A stretch of 64,000 bases of DNA from Salisapilia sapeloensis (Eukaryota > Oomycota > Peronosporomycetes > Peronosporales > Salisapiliaceae): assembly GCA_023334545.1 (NCBI GenBank), contig JAADVB010000025.1, forward strand, positions 55,495 through 119,494. Reading direction: 5' to 3'. Of the stretch, positions 32,596 to 41,549 are shown one piece after another. Each line of letters starts with the position of its first letter. Positions within the stretch are counted from its first letter, which is position 1. The translations under genes and the position numbers were made by a program. The notes beneath the pieces were generated by a model. It did no database searches. It was not told where the DNA came from and worked only from the letters and a program-made list of their open reading frames with translations.

Positions 32596-34440
32596 ATGTT
32601 CCGTCATGGTATGCGCAAAGTCGCAGTTGGCGCCGCGTTAGGTGCAAGTGCTGCTGGTGCCTTTTCTGGTGCTGCCGTCGTTTCGGCGAAAGAAGCCAAG
32701 CGATTGGTATCGCCGATTACGTGTGAAGACGGATCGGTCATCACGCCGTACGAAACCCCGTCGCGTGAAAAGCAGATTGAACGTCTGAAGAGTGAAGACT
32801 TTGATGTCCTTGTTATCGGAAGTGGTGCCACTGGATCCGGATGTGCGCTGGATGCTGCCACGCGTGGCCTGAACACCGCGGTGGTGGAAGCCAATGACAT
32901 TGCCGGCGGCACTTCTGGTCGCTCCACCAAGCTCATCCACGGTGGTATTCGTTACCTCGAGAATGCATTCATGCACCTGGACTATGCGTCGCTCAAGCTC
33001 GTTTACGAAGCTTTGGAAGAACGTAGCTTCTTCCTCGGTGCTGCTCCGTACATGAACCGTCCTCTGCCGATCATGATTCCCATCTACAAGTGGTGGGAAG
33101 TGCCGTACATGTGGGTCGGCACGAAGATGTACGACCTCGTCGCTGGCAACAAGCGTTTCGTGCCTGGAAGCTACTACATTAACGCAGAAGAAGCTATGTT
33201 CCAGTTCCCGATGCTCCGTCGTGAGAACTTGAAAGGAGCACTCGTCTACTACGACGGTCAGATGAACGACACGCGTATGAACGTGTCCATTGCATTGACG
33301 TCGACGCAACACGGAGCTGCGTTGGCCAACTATGTGGAAGTCACTAAGCTCGTCAAGGACGACGAAGGCAAGGTGCGTGGTGCCTTTGTCAAGGACAAGC
33401 TTTCGGGTGAAGAGTGGCAGGTCAAGGCGAAGAGCGTTGTTAACGCGACGGGTCCGTTCACGGACGGCATTCGTCTCATGGACGACCCGAACAAGACCAA
33501 GATCTGTGTGCCTGCTGCTGGCGTCCACACCGTTCTCCCGGACCACTTTAGCCCTGAGCACATGGGCCTCATCGTGCCCAAGACGACCGACGGACGTGTC
33601 CTCTTCTTCCTTCCGTGGGAGAATGGAACGCTTGCTGGCACGACGGACAGTCAGTCGGACATTACGATGCTCCCGTCGCCGACAAAGTCGGAAGTGGACT
33701 TTATTATTGACGAAGCCAACCGGTACTTGGGTAAGGAAGTCAAGCGCAGTGACGTCAAGTCGGCCTGGTCTGGCATCCGTCCGCTCGTGGTGGACCCGAA
33801 GCACATGGACGGATCGGGCTCGACGTCCAAGATCTCGCGTGAGCACGTCGTCGAAGTGTCTGACTCGAACATGGTTACGATTGCTGGTGGCAAGTGGACG
33901 ACGTACCGTCGTATGGCGCAGGACGCGATTGATAAGTTAGTGGAGACGGTGCCAGAGCTCCAGAGCAAGGCGTCGGCCTGTAAGACGAAGGATGTGGGTA
34001 TCATTGGTGCCGATCGTATCGGTGAGGTGTGCAACAAGAAGTTTGACAACATCACCGTGACGCTGCGTGAGAAGTACAAGTTCGACAAGGATGTTGCGGA
34101 GCACTTGATGCGCAACTATGGTACCCGCGCGCTGCAGGTGGCTGAGATCGAGGCCAGCGGTTTCTTGGACCGTAAACCACTGGACCACCCGCGTCGTCTG
34201 CACCAAAAGTACCCCTACTTGGAAGCGGAAGTCGTGTTCGCCGTGAACCAGGAGTACGCAGAGAAGGCGACGGACGTGATTGGTCGTCGTATGCGTCTTT
34301 CGTTCATCGACAGCGGTGCCGCGCGTTCGCTCGTGCCGCGTGTGGTGAAGATGATGGGTGAGATTCGTGGCTGGTCATCTTCTCGACGTGATGCGGAGGA
34401 GAAAGAGTGCTACGAGTTCCTAGACACGATGCACAACTAG
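32596..34440 (+). CDS. GPD2: FAD-dependent glycerol-3-phosphate dehydrogenase, mitochondrial
   Basis: Single exon, 614 residues. The start at 32596 is the first true ATG in the frame. An N-terminal basic/Ala-rich segment (residues 1-35) would target mitochondria. The FAD-binding GxGxxG motif lies at about 70-82 (DVLVIGSGATGSG). It is followed by GTSGRSTKLIHGGIRYLE, the NATGPF loop, TDSQSD, and the IAGGKWTTYRRMA motif of the C-terminal half. The enzyme oxidises glycerol-3-phosphate and feeds electrons to ubiquinone. The calcium-binding EF-hands at the C-terminus of animal GPD2 are absent. GC content and codon choice (CTC, CGT, GTC) are markedly stronger than in neighbours, as expected for high expression. 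Confidence 0.96.
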   Translation: MFRHGMRKVAVGAALGASAAGAFSGAAVVSAKEAKRLVSPITCEDGSVITPYETPSREKQIERLKSEDFDVLVIGSGATGSGCALDAATRGLNTAVVEANDIAGGTSGRSTKLIHGGIRYLENAFMHLDYASLKLVYEALEERSFFLGAAPYMNRPLPIMIPIYKWWEVPYMWVGTKMYDLVAGNKRFVPGSYYINAEEAMFQFPMLRRENLKGALVYYDGQMNDTRMNVSIALTSTQHGAALANYVEVTKLVKDDEGKVRGAFVKDKLSGEEWQVKAKSVVNATGPFTDGIRLMDDPNKTKICVPAAGVHTVLPDHFSPEHMGLIVPKTTDGRVLFFLPWENGTLAGTTDSQSDITMLPSPTKSEVDFIIDEANRYLGKEVKRSDVKSAWSGIRPLVVDPKHMDGSGSTSKISREHVVEVSDSNMVTIAGGKWTTYRRMAQDAIDKLVETVPELQSKASACKTKDVGIIGADRIGEVCNKKFDNITVTLREKYKFDKDVAEHLMRNYGTRALQVAEIEASGFLDRKPLDHPRRLHQKYPYLEAEVVFAVNQEYAEKATDVIGRRMRLSFIDSGAARSLVPRVVKMMGEIRGWSSSRRDAEEKECYEFLDTMHN

Positions 34441-34503
34441 GCTTGATACCTAGTGCTACTGATTACAAAAGAGAAAGCATGGAGGAAAACAGTAAAGATT
34501 GTT

Positions 34504-37500
34504 TCATTTGCGATATATATTGGTTTCATAGTTGGTAAAGTCCGAAGCACGTCGAGTGTACGGACTAGCTAGGTCTCTTGTGGGAGATGCGACGAGTGGT
34601 AACTTGGTCATTTTGGACGGAGAGCGAGTGGATGGAGTCGTGGGATCGACACTTGGCTTTTTGTATGGCTCGACAAGGTATAAAAGCTCCTTTGCGAGGT
34701 CTACCACGTCGGACTTGCGACTAGTTTGGGCTTCATCATCCTCGACCTTGTCTGAGGTGCTAGAACGTCGTTGGCGAAGTAAACTTAGTGTGCTACCACG
34801 TAATGTAGTTTCATTTGCCTGTGTAGGCTCTGCATCCTCTGCAGACTCAGCTAATGAGATGAGCTTATCGTTGCCATGTCGGACAAGTTCTTGACTGCAA
34901 TTCTCGTTCTCCATGACGAGTGCGATGAAGGTTGCAAGAATACTTTCCACGACATCTGAGTCTTGCATCGACTTGTCGTAGAGCGATAGCAAGCGTGGGA
35001 TGCCGTCCAATGACATCACAAGGTCTTGGTTCCTCTTGTTTTCCAAGATAGAGTTCCGTAGAGCCCACAGACAAGAGCATATGAGTGAGCTTCGAGTAGT
35101 GTGTCCAGCATCCAATGTCAGTGACGATTGAGTGCACAAGTGAAGAAGTCTTTCGAGACCGTGCTCATTGCGGATTTTGATCTTTGCACTTGGCTTGTGC
35201 CATGCTTCATCTGCAATGGCATCACACACCATGGTCAGCACGGTACAATTTGCTTCATCCGGTTCTTGTTGCAACAATGAAATGAGTTTCTTTAGATCTG
35301 TCGACAGCAAAGCAGCGTTCGATGAGGCTGTAAGTGGTTTCTGTACAAGACGGAGATCAGCCAGCAGCTCTAGTAATTCCAAAGCTGGATTGCAGATACT
35401 TTGATCTGTTTCTCCGCTTATATCAACAAGCGTATCTACTCCATTCGAAATCTCGAGCAACTTGGTCTTATTCATATCATGGAGGCACATGTTTAATATA
35501 CTGTAGACACCAAGCCGACGGACAATACCTTGCTCCTTGCATCTGCATAAATGTAGACAGATGACCAAGCCATTGGCTCTTGACCCCACTGTCAAGTTTG
35601 GATCTATCGTAAGGTCTAAAGGTGGCTTACCAAAAGCTAAAGCAAGAGAGTCGCTATAAGTAAGCGCACACCAGGCTCGAGCAGAGTGCTCCAGTATGGC
35701 CCCTTCCTCATACAGGCAATTATGCTGTAGTAGCTGCATCCAGCTTTCTTGTGAAGCAATCAATCGTCGATTCGCATCGTTGTAATACAACGCATTCGCT
35801 ATGATACAAAGCGCATACTGTCTAATCTGATCGTTCGTTTCTCCATGTTGTGAAAGCATCTCAGCTTCTTCTTGATTGGAGATACTTGTAGACTGTCGGA
35901 GAAGAGTGGCAAACGATGGACTGATGCTGCATCCGTACAACAAGTCCAAATATCGCATGACGCGGAACTGGTTATCTTGATTCCACGTGAGGTTGGACAG
36001 TGCCCATAGTGCCTGGGTTATCATGTCTTTATCATCTTTAAGGTTGACGAGTAAGAAGAGCGCATCGATGCCTCCACAATGACCAACAGCGTGGCGGATG
36101 GCATCGTGCTGGGCAAGACTTCCGAGAACTTGTGCCCCATGGAACGCGACATCCCGCTGACAAGAAGCGCACATGTGCACAAAGTTTGAGATGACACCAC
36201 GGTCGGGAGATGAGTCTAATAGACCATGTTGATGGTGCTGGAGAACTTGAGATACAACATCCATACTATTAAAGTGACTCTCATTATCTTCGCTGTCCAA
36301 CTGGACGATCACATGCGAAATAGTCTCTGCAGCATGTGTCTGTATCTGTTCAAAGACGTCCAAGTCCACTGCATCATACACACGAGAAGAGTGAACAAGT
36401 TCACACAACTTTCCGATGCCGTTAAACTCTGCAATATCCGCGCATACCATGGTTTGATCAAATGACAAGTACGACAAAGTTTGAACTGAAGCGAATAAAA
36501 TGTCGACTTCTGTGCTTTCCGTGCAGTAAGAAAGCAATGAACTTACACCACCACCTTCTTGAATTGCTCTCTTATTAGTCACGTTGTCGAATGCTAAGTT
36601 TCCAAGAGCCTGGATAGCATAGTAGACGATATACAAGTCCCGTTCTTGAGTTGGGTCAATGTCTCCGATCATGCGTTTTATATCGTCTGGACGAATTATG
36701 TCAAGCAGCAATTGAATTGCGCCTGGTAAGTTACCAATCAACTCTGTATTTTCTGCATGCCGAGCGACTAGTACAAGAGAACGGAGTGCATTTCCCTGGG
36801 TTGCAAGCTCATCTTTCGTCAGTCCAGGGGACATACTCTCGCCTAGAACTGCTGGTGTACACATTTTAACCAAGACATGAAGCACTTCTGGAGAATGGCT
36901 AATAACCTCTTGGTTGCTTTGGTTTTCATTCGGATCAAGACGATGATCAAAGTAGTTCCAGGTCTGTATGAACCTCAATTTCTTATCATCTTTTGTAACG
37001 ACATCATCATCGCATTCCGCTGCATTATAGGAGCTATCTGCTAACCAATTCTCCTCCACAGTCTCTTCAAATGGTACTGCATCAAACTCTTCACCTCGTT
37101 CTAACAGTTTTTGTGTGACATTATCTGCATAAGTCGATACACAGTCAAACCAGTGATGTTTTGCATGCCACCCTAGTGCTCTTGGCGTGATGTTGGCGTT
37201 CCAAGCCACTTGACCAAGTGTCCGGGCAGACTGAGCCTTAATAGTTGGATTCTGACTGTACTTTGCCAAGACAGTTAGCACTTCAATGCCAGCATGATGT
37301 CGTAGAGCATCGTTTGCACTTGGACTTGCTCCAGCAAGGACGGACAATCCACGAGAAAAGAAATGAAACAATTGATCGACGTTGGTCAGTATCGATTGTG
37401 CTGTCACTCGCTGTCGCCAGTTCTGAAGTCGAAGCGCTTTCTGTTGTTGTTTATGCTCGACAACGCGCTGTTGGATCTCTTCTCGTACTTGTACTCGCTC

Positions 37501-40221
37501 CTTTGACACTTGCATTGATTGTAGTTTCAACGACAAGTTCCACATCTCAATGTTTCGAATGCGTTGTATCTGTGCATTAATACGAAAGCGCATGTCATTA
37601 ACTTCCGTTGCTCGTCGCTTTTCAAGTGCTTGATATCCTGTTAAGAGCTGTTCATTAGCAATACGTTGCGCCTTTAACTCTCGTCTGGACGAAGTCAGCC
37701 AATGTTTCTGAGTCTCATTTATACGTGACTGCTCTAACAAACGTGCTTCTAAGCCCGTTACCGTAGCATCATGTGCCTCAATTAATTGCTTCCGCTCCAT
37801 TTTACTTTCTTCTAATTGTGTTTGCATCTCCTCTACTTTTGCCTGGAGTTGATCCTTCAATGCATGAATGATATTACGCGTTGTACGAATGGTGACATCG
37901 CTACTTTCTTGGTATTTCTCTTGAAGTGTTTCATATCTCTTGTCAGCTACTTGTAGTTGGTGCTCAAGCTGCGCTACCCGAGTGTCAAGGTAGTCTACCT
38001 GTCGTTTGAATGGAGTAACGTCTTCCTTTCGTTGCTGTTCCAACAATGTGTGGATGTGTTTTGCTCGATCGTACTGGACTGTGGTCATCCAGTCGTGTGA
38101 TGTAGTATCTTTGATTAGTGCTATAGGTACTAGCTTCCTCCATCGTTCTTCACGTGCGTAAGACTGCAAGAGAAATCGCCGTGTACGTTGTAGGTGAAAT
38201 AAAGCTACTTCCATGATATCGGTGGCATCAACAACGGCATCGACATCATTCTTTCCACTTGATTCTGCTCCTGTGTTACCATCTTGTACATCGTCATCCA
38301 GTCGAGAGTAGAACTGTTCAATCGTATTTCGAGATAGATTCAGGTCCTTTTGCAATTGTAAGGATTCATTCCATAGCTCTTGTTTTTCATGAAACAGTAT
38401 AACTTCCTCCTCTAATCGTTGTTGTGTGTAGTTCATAAAGCGTTCTTCTAGTTCCTGCAAAAGTTTCTTAGCCTTAAGCTCTTTTTCCAACCATTTCGCT
38501 ACTTCCATCTTCTGCTCTTGAATATTACGGCATTCTATTTGGGACTGTTCTTCTAACTCTACTCGTTCCAAAGGATGCATTGCTTGTAGTGGAAGACGTT
38601 CGGCTCGTTCATATTGATCTTGTAGTTCTTGCTCTCGATCTTGCAATCGGAACACAGACTCGTCTCTTGCTGCTCGTTCGACCATGAAACGCATCCGCTC
38701 CAATTGAGCATCCGCTTGGGATTCAAATAGTCGGTTTCCAAGCTCTTCCTCCAGTTGCTCAATCTTTGCTAGGAACTGGAGGTCACTTTTGTGCATCGCA
38801 ATGTCAATCGCCTGCATCTTCAGAGAAAGTTGTAGAGATTGTTGTCTGGCGATTGCACTGTTTAATTCCTCTTGCCTCATTTTTCCTTCTTTCTCCCATT
38901 CACTCCATTGCTTTTCCGCTTCCAAGCACTGTTTCCATTCTAATAAATCTTCTTCTGGGTATGATTTGTCTTGCATCAACAAGATAATATTAATCGTCGA
39001 GCACATGCGATCGAATGGATGTCTTACAATCTCTTCTTCCTCGTCGACTATTATATCTGCATCACCAAAAGAGTCCTCTAGGCTAAACTTTTCATTCTTC
39101 TCGTCATCCATTATTTCTACAGCCGAGTCGCTGATGTCAATGTCTTCACGTGTCATCATGAGACATTCATGCACAAGCCTTTTAGCCATTTTATTAAAAG
39201 AGTCCTGAGGATTCGTTTCTTGATTCGCATAATCATACGCTGGTTCTGCACTCACTTCGTCTACATCAACATCTTCTCGTGCCATCATTTGCTGCTCATT
39301 CACGAACTCTTGCATCATTCTATCATAAGCTTCTCTCTCCTCTTCTAAAACCACCATGTATTCCTCAATGGCTGTCACTTGTTCCATGTCAGGACGGTCC
39401 ATGGAGGGAGGTGTAAGAGGATTTTTTAAATGTTCAATGCTGAGAGATAGATGATCAAGTTCAGCTATTGCCTTGACTTTAGCCTCCTCCATCATCTCTA
39501 TATTCCCTTGAAACTTGTCTTGCATCTCTTTTACTTCTTGCTGCCTACGTGAACTCTTTTCTATCAGATCAAACTCTTGCTGTTCCATATCGAGAGTAAG
39601 GTCGTCCATCCATTTGATATGCATGTACTCCATTTCATCTTGTCGACGATATCGAACACGATCATCCGGGGACACTACTTCTGTTAAATACAATCGATTC
39701 GCTTGCTGAACTTTAATAAACTCCTTTAACTCCTCTTCGAATGCATCATCATCTTTTAGGTCTGTAACTTGTTTCTTGGCAACGGAGGTACTTGAAAATT
39801 TACTTTGTACACTTTTTCCTTCTCGTCGCTCTTTTGCAAGCGCAGCAGCCTTGGTGGCAGCTTCCTGTTCCTTCTGAGCTTTCCGTTTCGCACGCTCGAC
39901 TTCCTTCATAGCTTCCGCTTCGACCTTGAGCTGCTCTTTTTCGTCATCCAACTGAGCTCTCGTCGCATTGACTAGTTGCAAAGCAAGTAGTCGCTGCTGT
40001 CGTTTGCTTTCTTCCACACGTTCCCGCAACTGATCAAAATCTCGTAACTCGTCCTGTAAGCTCGATCGAAGTTCCAAAGGATCCAACTCCTCCTCTTCCG
40101 ACTCACTCCCACTTTCCTCCGATGGGTCTTCCACTTGATCACCATCTCCAGACTCTACGGATAAATCTTCGATCGATTCCTCCTCGTCCAAGTGTCCATG
40201 AAAGTCTTCCGTTTCTTCCAT
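34504..40221 (-). CDS. Giant coiled-coil and armadillo-repeat protein
   Basis: One uninterrupted exon, 1905 residues. The first 80 residues are highly acidic. Residues 80-980 are almost continuous Glu/Lys/Gln-rich coiled coil. From about 985 to 1790 runs a superhelix of armadillo-like repeats, for example IEVLTVLAKYSQNPTIKAQS, IQLLLDIIR...AIQALGNLAFDN, and IDALFLLVNLKDDKDMITQA followed by LWALSNLTWN. The tail is Ser/Lys-rich. ARM repeats bind protein partners; the coiled coil would give a long rod. A cytoskeletal or basal-body role is plausible but unproven. The start (40221) faces the PP2A gene 140 bp away. I do not recognise a named orthologue. Confidence 0.8.
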   Translation of the reverse strand: MEETEDFHGHLDEEESIEDLSVESGDGDQVEDPSEESGSESEEEELDPLELRSSLQDELRDFDQLRERVEESKRQQRLLALQLVNATRAQLDDEKEQLKVEAEAMKEVERAKRKAQKEQEAATKAAALAKERREGKSVQSKFSSTSVAKKQVTDLKDDDAFEEELKEFIKVQQANRLYLTEVVSPDDRVRYRRQDEMEYMHIKWMDDLTLDMEQQEFDLIEKSSRRQQEVKEMQDKFQGNIEMMEEAKVKAIAELDHLSLSIEHLKNPLTPPSMDRPDMEQVTAIEEYMVVLEEEREAYDRMMQEFVNEQQMMAREDVDVDEVSAEPAYDYANQETNPQDSFNKMAKRLVHECLMMTREDIDISDSAVEIMDDEKNEKFSLEDSFGDADIIVDEEEEIVRHPFDRMCSTINIILLMQDKSYPEEDLLEWKQCLEAEKQWSEWEKEGKMRQEELNSAIARQQSLQLSLKMQAIDIAMHKSDLQFLAKIEQLEEELGNRLFESQADAQLERMRFMVERAARDESVFRLQDREQELQDQYERAERLPLQAMHPLERVELEEQSQIECRNIQEQKMEVAKWLEKELKAKKLLQELEERFMNYTQQRLEEEVILFHEKQELWNESLQLQKDLNLSRNTIEQFYSRLDDDVQDGNTGAESSGKNDVDAVVDATDIMEVALFHLQRTRRFLLQSYAREERWRKLVPIALIKDTTSHDWMTTVQYDRAKHIHTLLEQQRKEDVTPFKRQVDYLDTRVAQLEHQLQVADKRYETLQEKYQESSDVTIRTTRNIIHALKDQLQAKVEEMQTQLEESKMERKQLIEAHDATVTGLEARLLEQSRINETQKHWLTSSRRELKAQRIANEQLLTGYQALEKRRATEVNDMRFRINAQIQRIRNIEMWNLSLKLQSMQVSKERVQVREEIQQRVVEHKQQQKALRLQNWRQRVTAQSILTNVDQLFHFFSRGLSVLAGASPSANDALRHHAGIEVLTVLAKYSQNPTIKAQSARTLGQVAWNANITPRALGWHAKHHWFDCVSTYADNVTQKLLERGEEFDAVPFEETVEENWLADSSYNAAECDDDVVTKDDKKLRFIQTWNYFDHRLDPNENQSNQEVISHSPEVLHVLVKMCTPAVLGESMSPGLTKDELATQGNALRSLVLVARHAENTELIGNLPGAIQLLLDIIRPDDIKRMIGDIDPTQERDLYIVYYAIQALGNLAFDNVTNKRAIQEGGGVSSLLSYCTESTEVDILFASVQTLSYLSFDQTMVCADIAEFNGIGKLCELVHSSRVYDAVDLDVFEQIQTHAAETISHVIVQLDSEDNESHFNSMDVVSQVLQHHQHGLLDSSPDRGVISNFVHMCASCQRDVAFHGAQVLGSLAQHDAIRHAVGHCGGIDALFLLVNLKDDKDMITQALWALSNLTWNQDNQFRVMRYLDLLYGCSISPSFATLLRQSTSISNQEEAEMLSQHGETNDQIRQYALCIIANALYYNDANRRLIASQESWMQLLQHNCLYEEGAILEHSARAWCALTYSDSLALAFGKPPLDLTIDPNLTVGSRANGLVICLHLCRCKEQGIVRRLGVYSILNMCLHDMNKTKLLEISNGVDTLVDISGETDQSICNPALELLELLADLRLVQKPLTASSNAALLSTDLKKLISLLQQEPDEANCTVLTMVCDAIADEAWHKPSAKIKIRNEHGLERLLHLCTQSSLTLDAGHTTRSSLICSCLWALRNSILENKRNQDLVMSLDGIPRLLSLYDKSMQDSDVVESILATFIALVMENENCSQELVRHGNDKLISLAESAEDAEPTQANETTLRGSTLSLLRQRRSSTSDKVEDDEAQTSRKSDVVDLAKELLYLVEPYKKPSVDPTTPSTRSPSKMTKLPLVASPTRDLASPYTRRASDFTNYETNIYRK

Positions 40222-40361
40222 TTTCGACCCTTGCGTCCTTTGGCATATACCTGGAAATAGTGACAGAGTGTCAGTACGACGTCGCAGGCGACGCCTTCCA
40301 TCCCCTCAGATCCTCTCCTCTCTCTCGAGCGTAGCGAAGAAGAACGACCGTCTTATTCGAA

Positions 40362-41471
40362 ATGGCTAGTCCAGCACCATGCGATCTGTCCATCGATACA
40401 CTCGATTCGTGGTGCGAAAAGCTATTCACTTGCACACCGCTCTCGGAAAATGAAGTCATGCAATTGTGCACGAAAGTAATTGAACAAGGTTCCGACATCC
40501 ATCCTCTAGAGCGTATCATTCACCTTTGGTAATGTTGTAGGCAAAGGAAGTGCTGGTGAAAGAGTCGAACGTCCAGCCCGTGCGTTGTCCCGTGACCGTG
40601 TGTGGTGACGTCCATGGACAATTCCACGACTTGATGGAGCTCTTCCGCATTGGCGGCCATGCGCCGGATACCAACTATTTATTCATGGGCGACTACGTCG
40701 ACCGTGGCTACTACAGCGTCGAAACAGTCACGCTACTCGTTGCACTCAAAGTCCGCTACAAGGACCGTGTCTTCATCTTACGAGGCAACCACGAGAGTCG
40801 ACAGATCACCCAAGTCTACGGCTTTTACGACGAATGCCTTCGCAAGTACGGCAGTCCGAACGTCTGGAAGTACTTTACCGACGTATTCGACTACCTGCCG
40901 CTAACTGCCGTCGTGGAGAACCAGATCTTCTGTCTCCACGGCGGACTGTCGCCGTCGATCGATACGTTGGATTACATTCGTGGCTTTGATCGTGTGCAGG
41001 AAGTTCCGCATGAAGGTGCCATGTGCGACCTACTCTGGTCTGACCCAGACGATCGGTCTGGATGGGGCATTTCACCTCGAGGCGCAGGATATACCTTTGG
41101 TCAGGACATTTCGGAGCAGTTTAATCACGCGAATGGGTTGACTCTCATCTCCCGAGCCCATCAGCTCGTCATGGAGGTACTTATTCTATCTAGTGTGAAG
41201 AGATACGATGCTAATGACCATGTAGGGATACAACTGGTCGCACAGCAATAATGTCGTGACGATCTTCAGTGCACCCAACTACTGCTATCGCTGTGGCAAC
41301 GAAGCTGCTATCATGGAAGTTGATGAGCAGATGAAATACACATTGTACGTCGTTTTATTATCTTCATTAAGGTCATATATTAATCTCGACATGCGTAGCT
41401 TGCAATTCGATCCAGCTCCTCGACGTGGTGAACCACACGTGACGCGTCGGACACCGGACTACTTCCTCTAG
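40362..41471 (+). CDS. PP2AC: Protein phosphatase 2A catalytic subunit
   Basis: Four exons (40362..40475, 40541..41176, 41226..41344, 41399..41471), 313 residues against the usual 309. All PPP-family catalytic motifs are intact: [28 protein letters not shown] and [10 protein letters not shown]. The C-terminus is the invariant TRRTPDYFL, whose terminal Leu is carboxymethylated and whose Tyr and Thr are phosphorylation sites. The sequence [20 protein letters not shown] separates it from PP4 and PP6. It is the catalytic core of the PP2A heterotrimer, dephosphorylating Ser/Thr in signalling and the cell cycle. Introns are 49-65 bp. Confidence 0.97.
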
Positions 41472-41549
41472 CTAAACCCGCTCTTCGAATTGGTTGAACG
41501 AAAGACATCGCATCTGTAGGTAGCATCCAGAAATACATACATTTCCCGC

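Noticed and set aside
32638-33846. 402-codon open frame antisense to GPD2
   Set aside because: It is a shadow of a GC-biased gene: codon bias on the sense strand removes stops in this frame. It has an Arg/Val/His-rich nonsense composition and no motif.
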